The notes under the pieces are model-generated. The model saw nothing but the letters and a program-made list of their open reading frames with translations. It had not been told where the DNA came from and made no database searches. The position numbers were made by a program, and so were the translations under genes. 64,000 nucleotides of DNA from UBA4416 sp943362175 (lineage in GTDB: Bacteria; Bacteroidota; Bacteroidia; B-17B0; Aurantibacillaceae): NCBI GenBank assembly GCA_943362175.1, contig CALRIU020000004.1, forward strand, positions 62,001-126,000. Reading direction: 5' to 3'. Shown piece by piece: positions 42,747-50,373 of this stretch. The first letter of the stretch is position 1, and the number at the start of each line of letters is the position of its first letter.

Positions 42747-43492
42747 TCTCACTGCAACATAAAACGATTTTAGTAACAGGTGCTTCTTCCGGCATCGGAA
42801 GGGCGACAGCCGTTCTGTTCAGCCAGCTCGGCGCGGGCGTCATCATCACCGCGCGTAGCGAAGAGAAGCTCAGGGAAACCTTTGCGCTTCTCGCGCCACA
42901 TGCCGGCCATCAGCTCATCGTGGCCGATCTCACCGTGCAGGCTGATATTGAAACCCTGGTAAGTGCGATGCCTTCTGCGGATGGCTTTGTGCATGCCTGC
43001 GGAAAAGTGTTGCCGGTTCCCGTCAAATTTATCCGCGACAAGCAATTGCAGGATGTATTCTCTGTCAATTATTTTTCGGCGGTGCATACGGTTGCCGCAT
43101 TATTGAAACAGAAGAAACTCAATAATGCGGCCTCTATCGCTTTTATTTCTTCGGTGTCTACCCTGCATGCCTATTTCGGCGGAGGCCCCTATATCAGCTC
43201 CAAAGCAGCGCTGGAAGGCTATGCCAAGGTGCTGGCGCTGGAGCTGATCCCGAAAAAAATCCGGGTGAATGTGCTGCAACCTGCCCTGGTGAACACCGCT
43301 ATTTTTGAAAGCACGGTGGATGCGGCCATCAATGCGGGAGAGATGGATAAGCTCATGGCCCAATATCCGCTGGGAGTAGGGCAGCCCGACGACATTGCCC
43401 AGGCCCTGGCTTATTTTATTTCCGACGCTTCCAAGTGGGTAACAGGCACCTGCTTAAAAATGGATGGCGGCTTAACGCTTGGTTTCAACTAA
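42743..43492 (+). CDS. SDR-family reductase (3-oxoacyl-ACP reductase-like)
   Basis: 249 aa starting at TTG 42743, which overlaps the preceding stop. Rossmann motif TGASSGIG (residues 12-19), catalytic Ser137, Tyr150 and Lys154 (PYISSKAALEG), and the C-terminal WVTGTCLKMDGGLTLGFN usual for FabG-like enzymes. The NNAG motif is replaced by HACGK. In this operon the expected reaction is NADPH reduction of a 3-oxoacyl-ACP to 3-hydroxyacyl-ACP; substrate inferred from context. Confidence 0.85.
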   Translation: MISLQHKTILVTGASSGIGRATAVLFSQLGAGVIITARSEEKLRETFALLAPHAGHQLIVADLTVQADIETLVSAMPSADGFVHACGKVLPVPVKFIRDKQLQDVFSVNYFSAVHTVAALLKQKKLNNAASIAFISSVSTLHAYFGGGPYISSKAALEGYAKVLALELIPKKIRVNVLQPALVNTAIFESTVDAAINAGEMDKLMAQYPLGVGQPDDIAQALAYFISDASKWVTGTCLKMDGGLTLGFN

Positions 43493-43494
43493 CG

Positions 43495-44418
43495 ATGGAA
43501 GGAGAAAAAGATATTTCGGTGATCATACCGGTGTTCAATGCGGCATCCTGCATCGCGAAGCTCATGGGCGAAGTGCATGCCCTGCTCACGCATTCGGGCC
43601 ATTCCTTTGAGATCATTGTGGTGGACGATTGCAGCAGCGATCACAGCTGGCAGATCATTAAAGACACAGGCAAAGAGCTTGCACACATCAAAGCCTTCTG
43701 CCTCGCCAAAAATTTCGGGCAGCACAAAGCCACGCTCTGTGGCTTCAGCAATTCCTCAGGCACTATCGTGATCACGCTCGACGATGATTTCGAGCACGAT
43801 CCCAACGATATTTTAAAACTATACGATTCGATTACCACCACCGGCAAGGATGTGGTGTATGGCATCGCCAGCAATGCGAAAAAGAAATCGCTGACCCGCA
43901 AGGTTGTCACCAATCTCTATAAACGCCTCTCCAGGATGGAGAATCCTCATGCGGGGATTGGCTCCAGCTTCAGGGCCCTGAAGAGAGACCTGGTGGATAA
44001 GATCATTTCGCATTACAATCACCTGTTTGTGATCGATGAGCTGATCCTTTGGTACACGGCCAGCATCGGCGTTTTCCAGACGCCTTTCCATGTTTCTCAA
44101 AAGGTCATGTCGGGCTACAGCTACAAAAAACTGTTTTTCCTGGGAGCCAATGTCATGATGCTGAGTACCACGCTGCCACTGAAGCTGGTAAAGGCTTTCG
44201 GGATCATTATGTCCTGCACCAGCTTCTTTATCGGGTTCATTTATTTCATGCGGAAGATCATCTTCAAAACACCTTCGGGCTATACCTCCATCATTGTGTC
44301 GATCCTGTTCAGTACAGGGCTCATCCTGCTTTGCCTGGCCGTTATTGGCCAGTACCTGGGCAATGTGCTGATGATGCAGAGCAACAAGCCTCCGTTCTAC
44401 GTAAAGGATAAATTATGA
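43495..44418 (+). CDS. Polyprenyl-phosphate-type glycosyltransferase, family 2
   Basis: 307 aa from ATG 43495, 2 bp after the SDR stop; a longer frame to 43435 lies within the SDR gene and is rejected. GT-A fold: SVIIPVFNAASCI, DDCSSDHSW, metal-binding DDD in ITLDDDFEHDP, GIGSSFRALKRDLVDKI. Two C-terminal membrane helices (about 215-285), like ArnC/GtrB/DPM1 enzymes that put a sugar on undecaprenyl phosphate at the inner membrane. The stop overlaps the next start (ATGA). Confidence 0.85.
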   Translation: MEGEKDISVIIPVFNAASCIAKLMGEVHALLTHSGHSFEIIVVDDCSSDHSWQIIKDTGKELAHIKAFCLAKNFGQHKATLCGFSNSSGTIVITLDDDFEHDPNDILKLYDSITTTGKDVVYGIASNAKKKSLTRKVVTNLYKRLSRMENPHAGIGSSFRALKRDLVDKIISHYNHLFVIDELILWYTASIGVFQTPFHVSQKVMSGYSYKKLFFLGANVMMLSTTLPLKLVKAFGIIMSCTSFFIGFIYFMRKIIFKTPSGYTSIIVSILFSTGLILLCLAVIGQYLGNVLMMQSNKPPFYVKDKL

Positions 44419-45038
44419 TCGTCAGGCAATACGGTGTTACATACCACAGGCTGCAACCTGCGCACCTGGAAACCTTACGCTACTGGCGGAACCAGGAGTT
44501 TATCCGGAACACCATGCAGTTCCGCGAATACATTACGCCGGCCATGCAGCTCAAATGGTTTGAAAAGATCAACAACAAATTCAACTATTATTTTCTGATC
44601 GAACATCACGGAAGAAAAATAGGCCTGATCAACTGCAAGGACACGGAGCCCGATTCGCGCGTGGCGGAAGGCGGTATTTTTATCTGGCAAAAAGACTATT
44701 GGGGAACTCCCATTCCGGCGTTTGCATCGCTCACCCTGTTGCAGGCCGTGTTCGAGATCTTCAAAACCGGCGAAGCCTCTGTGGCAACGGTGGCCTGCGA
44801 TAATAAGCGCGCGCTCGACTTTAATTTTATGCTGGGCTACGAGATCAAAGAGAAAACGCCAGACGGTAATTACTATAAGCTTTACCTCTCCAAAGAAAAA
44901 TACATGAGCCACTGTAAAAAGCTTATCAGGGCGGCGGGCATCCTGCATAAGGATGACGCTGAGTTTAAGATGGAGGCTGAGCCGGCTGATAATTTAGTGG
45001 ACGAGGTAAATGACTATCTGCGCGGGCGTTCGAAGTAA
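44415..45038 (+). CDS. GNAT-family acyltransferase
   Basis: 207 aa. RYWRNQEFIRNTMQFREYI at the N-terminus, later GIFIWQKDYWG and ACDNKRALDFNFMLGYEIKE, matches GNAT enzymes of the PseH/RimJ type that acylate amino sugars or protein amines. In this operon an acyl-ACP or acyl-CoA donor and an amino-sugar acceptor are plausible but unproven. Last gene of the operon; the next 180 bp hold no gene. Confidence 0.75.
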   Translation: MIVRQYGVTYHRLQPAHLETLRYWRNQEFIRNTMQFREYITPAMQLKWFEKINNKFNYYFLIEHHGRKIGLINCKDTEPDSRVAEGGIFIWQKDYWGTPIPAFASLTLLQAVFEIFKTGEASVATVACDNKRALDFNFMLGYEIKEKTPDGNYYKLYLSKEKYMSHCKKLIRAAGILHKDDAEFKMEAEPADNLVDEVNDYLRGRSK

Positions 45039-45217
45039 GATCTTTATGTCAGTTCGTCACGACTTGTCATGATTGCTGCCTCTTTGCAATCACGCCGTGG
45101 CGAGGGTATCGAGAACGGCAACACTATTTTTTGCTCACTTGAAAACACATCTCGATGCAAAAATCCGAACAGGCATGATTTTTTACTCGATGTGACAGCG
45201 GCAAAAAAAATAAACAA

Positions 45218-45883
45218 TTAGGAAGGAAATACATCAAACTCACCGATCTCCAGGAAGTGCAGCCATTTCTCTTTCGGAAACATTTCCAGCATAAAGGGCT
45301 CGCGCAGGGTTTCTATCTTATAGCGGTTGATCTCGTCCGCAGTGTAATTCCATCGAGGGTTGGCAATGTCGAGCATCAGGATGAAACGGTCCTGGTCGCT
45401 CTTGTTCCAGGCTTCATGCTCAAAGGAATCATCGAAGCATACTACTTTTCCGGGTTCCCAGCTTTTCACCTGGTCGCCGACGCGAAGGGCGCATTGCTCA
45501 GGGATGATGAGCCCGAGATGGGCGCGTAATACCATTTTGGTGAAGCCCACATGTGGTTTGATATGGGTGTGTGCCGGCAGGTAAGAGAAATCAGCGGATA
45601 CAAGCCCGGGAATCTGTTTCAGCGCCTTATACGTTTCGGGGCACAGGCGGCAGTTGGAAGGATGCCTGATCCCAAAGAACTGAAAGGTAAACACCTTCCA
45701 CTTGTTCTTACTTTCGGGGCTGAGGTAGCCGGGGAAGCTTTCCACCCAGAAGCCGTTCTCCGCGTTCTTCCGGAGATTCTTCAGCTCTTCGAGAATGACG
45801 GCATAATTATCTTCCAGAACTTTCAGCCCGGGAAGCTCATCAATGGTATAAAAATACTGGGGATTTTTTTCGGTGAATTCCAT
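45218..45883 (-). CDS. Aspartyl/asparaginyl beta-hydroxylase-family dioxygenase (AspH/LpxO-like), copy 1
   Basis: 221 aa from ATG 45883 (the frame can extend two codons to a TTG at 45889 inside the -7 box). Double-stranded beta-helix Fe(II)/2-oxoglutarate enzyme: first iron-ligand His in HIKPHVGFTKMV, 2OG-binding Arg in LRAHLGL, second His in FEHEAWN, later DRFILMLDI. The family includes AspH (protein hydroxylation) and LpxO (lipid A acyl hydroxylation); substrate unknown. Diverges from copy 2 across 32 bp. Confidence 0.85.
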   Translation of the reverse strand: MEFTEKNPQYFYTIDELPGLKVLEDNYAVILEELKNLRKNAENGFWVESFPGYLSPESKNKWKVFTFQFFGIRHPSNCRLCPETYKALKQIPGLVSADFSYLPAHTHIKPHVGFTKMVLRAHLGLIIPEQCALRVGDQVKSWEPGKVVCFDDSFEHEAWNKSDQDRFILMLDIANPRWNYTADEINRYKIETLREPFMLEMFPKEKWLHFLEIGEFDVFPS

Positions 45884-45886
45884 ACT

Positions 45887-45916
45887 CAAATATAAAAAAA
45901 ATCATACATTTATCAA
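45887..45916 (-). promoter_or_regulatory. Promoter of dioxygenase copy 1 (leaderless arrangement)
   Basis: Minus strand: TTG (45916-45914), 19 nt, TATATTTG (45894-45887), an exact consensus. ATG 45883 follows after three bases, so the predicted transcription start coincides with the start codon. Confidence 0.75.
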
Positions 45917-46671
45917 TGATGTCGAAGCTTTGGTTCAGTTTATACAGCAGGGAAGACTACAAGGGCCCTGAGCCTGCCTTCTACGACCCGGCCCAACAGG
46001 ATTTTGCCGCCAGCATCGAAGCGCATTATCCCCTCATCAAAAAAGAGCTGGAGGATTACCTCAAGGAGCACCACCTCCAGAGCTATTTCAATACCACGAT
46101 GGTGCAGCAGCTCGATAGCTGGAAAACCATTTCCCTGAAGTCCTGGACAATCGACCTGTACGAGAATTACAGGTATTTCCCGGAGACGGTGAAAATCATC
46201 CGCTCCATCGACGGCCTGGTGTCGGCCTCCTTCAATATGCTGAAAGCCGGCGCATCCATCAAGGCGCACTGCGGCGATACCAACGGGATCTTCCGTTGCC
46301 ACCTGGGCCTCGACATTCCGGCGCCGATGCCCGAATGCGGTTTCCGTGTGAAGGACGAGTGGAGGAGCTGGGAAGAAGGAAAGCTCCTGGTGTTTGTAGA
46401 TGCCAATAACCACGAGGCAATCAACCATAGCTCGCAGAACCGCTTCATCTTTTTATTTGATGTGATCCGGCCCGAGTACCGCCAACGCAAACATTATATT
46501 TCCTCCACGGTCATTGCCTCGCTGTTTTTGCAGAAACGTGCAGAGGCTTTTGTGTTGCTGTATAAATCGCCTCTGTGGCTACAAAAAATCTCCGGCTTCA
46601 TGCTCGTGCCTTTTGCCTTTATGGCCATCCGCTGCCGTAATATGCTTTACAGGATGATTAAGACGTACTAA
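45916..46671 (+). CDS. Aspartyl/asparaginyl beta-hydroxylase-family dioxygenase (AspH/LpxO-like), copy 2
   Basis: 251 aa. Iron and 2OG residues are visible in IKAHCGDTNGIFRCHLGLDI and NNHEAINHSSQNRFIFLFDV. Unlike copy 1 it has a hydrophobic C-terminal stretch (about 220-240, KISGFMLVPFAFMAIRC) that could bind the membrane, a feature compatible with a lipid or membrane-linked substrate, as for LpxO. ATG codons at 45916 and 45919 are both possible starts. TACATTTA at 45905-45912 is a weak -7 candidate. Confidence 0.85.
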   Translation: MMSKLWFSLYSREDYKGPEPAFYDPAQQDFAASIEAHYPLIKKELEDYLKEHHLQSYFNTTMVQQLDSWKTISLKSWTIDLYENYRYFPETVKIIRSIDGLVSASFNMLKAGASIKAHCGDTNGIFRCHLGLDIPAPMPECGFRVKDEWRSWEEGKLLVFVDANNHEAINHSSQNRFIFLFDVIRPEYRQRKHYISSTVIASLFLQKRAEAFVLLYKSPLWLQKISGFMLVPFAFMAIRCRNMLYRMIKTY

Positions 46672-46693
46672 AAATAAAAGAGTTCGTTTTCTG

Positions 46694-46716
46694 TCAGTCC
46701 GAGCGGAGTCGGGCAC
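46694..46716. repeat. Degenerate copy of the GAGCGGAGTCG repeat
   Basis: CAGTCCGAGCGGAGTCGGGCAC resembles the repeats at 14379, 22071 and 56052 but with altered arms. It lies in the 231-bp convergent gap between dioxygenase copy 2 and a sulfotransferase; no terminator is obvious there. Confidence 0.4.
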
Positions 46717-46902
46717 AAAGAAAAACAACTCAGAACGCCCCTTCTTTTCTCATGCTTGCTCAAAAGTTGGTCACGACGCGGCGTGAGTAGCGAGAGCGAC
46801 CCGGCAAAATTTTTTCTCGGAACACTTTCTGATACACCGGCCGGAAAGAACAGGCAGCCGGCACTCGCAGTGACATGGGTATCGTTATTCGCCATAACGG
46901 AA

Positions 46903-47853
46903 CTATGGCACAAAGCTTTTCTTCTTCCGGATTTTTTTAATCATCAGTTTAATGGAAAGCGGGATGTGCAGGTAAAAGCGGATGAGCAAAGGCCTGTATA
47001 AATAGGCTTTCACTACCTGGAAACGGTCGTTGAGGCTTAGCTTTCCTTCATCGCTTCCGTTCAGCTCATAGCCCAGCTCTTTCAGCAAAGGACCGGTGAG
47101 TGCGATGATCTTGTTATTCACGGTTTCGTCGATCTCGTTATCTCTCAGGGCGACCTTGTCGGTGTTGATGCTTGTGAACAGCCCGCTGTGGAAGTCTTTC
47201 AGGTGATCGACGTGTTGCTTCTCCAGCTTATTTTCCTGGTGGCTGAGAAAGGATTCGTACACGCCTTCCGTTTTCAGCATGTCCGGCATAAATGAAATGC
47301 CGAGGAAGTCGCAGACAGAGCGGATGCTGCTTTCAGGATCGCTGACGAGGTCTTCGTAGCGCACGATCTTTACCGCTTTATGGCGTTGTTTCAGGTAAAG
47401 CACGTTATTGTAAGTATTTCTCCAGAGGGCCGAGAGGTAAATGGCATCGGAGCCCGAGTTGAGGTTCCTCAGCTTTTTGCGCTGGGCGTTCACCCGCGGA
47501 TCGCGCGTGAGCACAATGAATTTCGAGTCGGGGAAAACGGTCAGCAGTTGTGGTAAATAAAAAAAATACTTGATCTGCTTATCCACGATCAGCTTCACCT
47601 CCTCTTTTGGCTTGGGCTCTACAAATTGCAGGTAAATAAGCTGTACGAGCAGGCTGTATGGCAGCTGCGCTTTATGCGGCTGCAAGGCATTAAACAATTT
47701 TTCCTTGGAGGTAAAAAACAGCTCCAGGCTTTTTTCGGCGATAAGCCAGAACTCATCAATGAAACGGTGCAGCTCCGCGTCGCTCCAGGCTGTTTTGTTT
47801 TTGTAAGCTTCGTAAAAAAATAAAGCGAAGGGTTCTTCGGAAGGAGAGAGCAC
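46903..47853 (-). CDS. Sulfotransferase family protein with probable lost or non-standard start
   Basis: 316 aa if started at the first permitted codon, GTG 47853. The 3'-phosphate-binding segment FIVLTRDPRVNAQRKK and the helix VRYEDLVSDPESSI are typical of PAPS-dependent sulfotransferases. The obligatory N-terminal PAPS loop lies upstream of the GTG (see 47854-47952), and no ATG/GTG/TTG precedes it, so the GTG-started form would be inactive. The C-terminal 60 residues are basic. Convergent with the dioxygenase, divergent from the next sulfotransferase. Could be a decaying gene or use a rare start codon. Confidence 0.7.
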   Translation of the reverse strand: MLSPSEEPFALFFYEAYKNKTAWSDAELHRFIDEFWLIAEKSLELFFTSKEKLFNALQPHKAQLPYSLLVQLIYLQFVEPKPKEEVKLIVDKQIKYFFYLPQLLTVFPDSKFIVLTRDPRVNAQRKKLRNLNSGSDAIYLSALWRNTYNNVLYLKQRHKAVKIVRYEDLVSDPESSIRSVCDFLGISFMPDMLKTEGVYESFLSHQENKLEKQHVDHLKDFHSGLFTSINTDKVALRDNEIDETVNNKIIALTGPLLKELGYELNGSDEGKLSLNDRFQVVKAYLYRPLLIRFYLHIPLSIKLMIKKIRKKKSFVP

Positions 47854-47952
47854 CTGCGGATGAAGGTTCAGGATCAGTGAGAACAGGGAACTCCCGGTGC
47901 GCTCGGTACATAGGATGAAGTGCGTATGAATCTGGGAGCCGATAATAGGTAT
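47854..47952 (-). other. Coding extension upstream of the sulfotransferase GTG
   Basis: The frame stays open from 47853 up to a TAA at 47968-47970. The encoded residues (IPIIGSQIHTHFILCTERTG, then SSLFSLILNLHPQ) align with the N-termini of the sulfotransferases at 49035 and 50374. The ATA at 47952-47950 falls exactly where the paralogue at 49035 has its initiating Met. The PAPS loop reads TERTGSS instead of TGRTGST. Confidence 0.7.
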
Positions 47953-47981
47953 TTTTGAATAAATGTATTAATTTTAAACAA

Positions 47982-48992
47982 ATGGAGAATAGCACGGATC
48001 AAAATAAGTTCCATTTTATTGTGGGCATCGGGCGCTCAGGAACTACCTTATTGATGTCGATGCTCAACGCACATCCTGCTATCCAGGCAACTCCGGAGAT
48101 CAATTTCTTTAACTTTTTCAGCGCCCAGTGGGAATCCAGAAAGCACTTCAGCGAAGCGGATAAGAAGCGGGTGATGCAGTTTGTACTGCGCTATAAGAAT
48201 CATAATTTCTCCGGCTTCGGCTTCGACCTGGGGCATTTCGAAGAAATGGAAAGCAGCAGCTTTAATGCGCTCTACAAGAATTTTTACAGCAGCTTTACTT
48301 ACGGAGGAGAAAGAAAGCAGAGCCGTTTCTTCTTTGACAAAAATCCGATCAACAGCCTTTACCTCGAACGGATCATCCGGCTGTTTCCGGATAGTAAATT
48401 TGTATTTCTCCTGAGAGACCCGAGGGCAGGCTATCTGTCGCGCAAGCAGAAGATCAATTTCCGCTCCACCAATATTTATTTCAATGCCTACCGCTGGTTT
48501 CTCTACAACCAGGAAGTATTGAAATATGTGACGCTGTATCCTGAGAAATTTTTCATACTCCGTTATGAAGACCTGGTGAGCGATACGGAGCATGAGATGC
48601 GGCGCATGGCTACCTTTTTTCATTTTGATTATGATGAGCGCATGCTGCGTTTTCATGAGAACGTGACGAAGAACAGCTTGCAGAAAGCCGCCGGGGAGAA
48701 GCAGGAACGCGCGCTCACCAAATACAGCGATCTCAGCAAGCCCGTCAATACCAGCCGGATGAATGCCTGGGAGCATGAGCTCAAGGCTGAGGAGATCCAT
48801 ATCATCGATACCATTACCTCGCGCCTGGCCTCTGCCTTTGGCTACGAAAAGCACGCGGCCGCTACAGGAACCTTCAGCCGCTTGAAAGCGCTTAAAGGCA
48901 GGATCAAGGCCAGAACCGGGATCCTGAAAGATAAAGTGCAGAGTACCCTGCCGCTACGCGTTAAGCTGAGCAGGGGCCGGAAGAAAGGTTAG
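47982..48992 (+). CDS. Sulfotransferase family protein
   Basis: 336 aa from ATG 47982 (a TTG at 47955 extends the frame but lacks family support). 5'-phosphosulfate loop GIGRSGTTLLMSMLNAHP at residues about 14-31, central NPINSLYLERIIRLFPDSKF, 3'-phosphate motif FLLRDPRAGYLS, and RYEDLVSDTEHEMRRM. Transfers sulfate from PAPS; no signal peptide, so it acts in the cytoplasm on a precursor. Less like the other three, so the acceptor may differ. Confidence 0.88.
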   Translation: MENSTDQNKFHFIVGIGRSGTTLLMSMLNAHPAIQATPEINFFNFFSAQWESRKHFSEADKKRVMQFVLRYKNHNFSGFGFDLGHFEEMESSSFNALYKNFYSSFTYGGERKQSRFFFDKNPINSLYLERIIRLFPDSKFVFLLRDPRAGYLSRKQKINFRSTNIYFNAYRWFLYNQEVLKYVTLYPEKFFILRYEDLVSDTEHEMRRMATFFHFDYDERMLRFHENVTKNSLQKAAGEKQERALTKYSDLSKPVNTSRMNAWEHELKAEEIHIIDTITSRLASAFGYEKHAAATGTFSRLKALKGRIKARTGILKDKVQSTLPLRVKLSRGRKKG

Positions 48993-49034
48993 ACGCCATC
49001 CCGGAAATTCTTCGCCAACAGAATAACACCATGT

Positions 49035-50156
49035 TTAAGCAGGCTTATTGCCGGGCAGCGTACTCTTGTAAAAATCTTTGGTTTGCCATTTTCCGTTCCG
49101 GAAGTTCTTCCCGTATTTTAGCTTTTTGATGAGGTAGGTTATGCCAAAAGGCAGGCTGTAATACATTCCCGGGATGATGATCTTAATGATGTAAAAGCGC
49201 AGCCATTGTTTGATGAAGGCGGGCGTAGCATAAGAAACAGCCTTGCAGCCATCGTCCTTGTAGCCTATGCCTGACGCGGTTTTTCCGCAGACACTCCAAA
49301 CGAGGTTAGCGTCTTTTTCCGTGAGGCCTGTTTTCCAGTGTCCCACTTTATCGGTAGTGGGTTTTTGTGTCAGGCCTTCATGTAGCAGCGACAAATGCTG
49401 TTTCACCGTGCTGCCTAAAGTAGCTTCCTGCTCCTGCAGGTCTTTCTTTACCTGCTGGTCGTATTCCAGCATCCGTGTTTCGAAAGGCTGATCCAGGAAG
49501 CTGCAAATGCTTTTCAATACAGGCTCCGGCTGAGAGACGAGGTCTTCGTATGTCACTTCCATGTACCGGTCTGCCGGAAGCTTACTGATCTTTTCGCGAA
49601 GGAGTGTGTATTCGTAGTTCCAGGTTTTGGCATAGAAGAGCAGGCCTTCATTGCGTTTTTGCTTGATGCCGCGCCTGATCTTCACCAGCACATTATCGCG
49701 CGGATCGCGGTAAAGCACGATGAATTTGCTTTGCGGGTAATAGCCCGCAATCCTGTCAAGCAGGCTGTGAAATTTGAGTTGTTTATCTACGATCGTTGTT
49801 ACCTGCGATTTATCCTTGAGAGGAAAAAATGCCAGGTAGGCCAGCTTGATGGCTCTCACGCCGTTCAGCTCTGCCTGCCGTGCTTTCAGGATCTTTACCA
49901 GGTCTTCCGGCTTCCCGAACTGCGGCTCCAGCTTGCCCTCGCTGAAGAGGTAGAAATCATAGCAGAAATCGCGGATCGTGACATCGCTCCAGGCAGCCTG
50001 GTCTTTGTACTTATGGTAAAGGTTATAGGCAAAAGGCTCTTCGGAAACGGAAATGATCGCCGGATGCATGTTGAGCATGGTGCTCAGCAGCGTGCTGCCC
50101 GTTCTGCCGGTCGATAAAATAAAATTGAGCTTAATGCGATCCGTGTCGGTTGCCAT
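49035..50156 (-). CDS. Sulfotransferase family protein
   Basis: 373 aa. PAPS loop FILSTGRTGSTLLSTMLN (residues about 12-29), SVSEEPFAYNLYHKY, 3'-phosphate motif FIVLYRDPRDNVLVKI and VTYEDLVSQPEPVL. The C-terminus has a hydrophobic/aromatic stretch (IIKIIIPGMYYSLPFGITYL) and a basic KKLKYGKNFRNGKW, suggesting membrane-surface association. Close paralogue of the gene at 50374 (tandem duplication); both share the rare C-terminal KYGKNF-NG-W-T-DFY signature. Confidence 0.88.
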   Translation of the reverse strand: MATDTDRIKLNFILSTGRTGSTLLSTMLNMHPAIISVSEEPFAYNLYHKYKDQAAWSDVTIRDFCYDFYLFSEGKLEPQFGKPEDLVKILKARQAELNGVRAIKLAYLAFFPLKDKSQVTTIVDKQLKFHSLLDRIAGYYPQSKFIVLYRDPRDNVLVKIRRGIKQKRNEGLLFYAKTWNYEYTLLREKISKLPADRYMEVTYEDLVSQPEPVLKSICSFLDQPFETRMLEYDQQVKKDLQEQEATLGSTVKQHLSLLHEGLTQKPTTDKVGHWKTGLTEKDANLVWSVCGKTASGIGYKDDGCKAVSYATPAFIKQWLRFYIIKIIIPGMYYSLPFGITYLIKKLKYGKNFRNGKWQTKDFYKSTLPGNKPA

Positions 50157-50373
50157 TTACAAAGCAAGGTATTAAATCCTGTGCTGTTTTGAAAGGTTTT
50201 ATTTGAAAATCTATGATACTATAACTTGGTACCGTCACGTCGCGATATTTTGTGACAGGCACATAGAAACATAGAGATAAAAAGAGAGCATAGCGTGCTT
50301 TCGCCTTCGCTCAGTCACCGGATTATTAATCCTGTTCTGATCTGCGTCATCTGCGGGAGATGTCCTGCCAAAC
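50157..50373. other. Gap between the two tandem sulfotransferases
   Basis: 217 bp without a gene. It contains a GATCTGCGTCATCTGCGGGA stretch (50339-50358), of a type often repeated in Bacteroidota intergenic DNA, and a loose inverted GTCACGTCGCGA/TTTGTGAC hairpin near 50234. Neither gene has a clear promoter box here. Confidence 0.4.

Noticed and set aside
43435..43494. Longer start for the GT2 gene
   Set aside because: Overlaps the SDR C-terminus; the GT-A fold begins right after ATG 43495.
45039..45217. Possible tRNA or small RNA after the GNAT gene
   Set aside because: No cloverleaf or CCA end, no strong stem; only short scattered inverted tracts are present.
48048..48854. 268-residue antisense frame over a sulfotransferase
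   Set aside because: The sense frame holds both PAPS-binding motifs; the antisense frame shows none.
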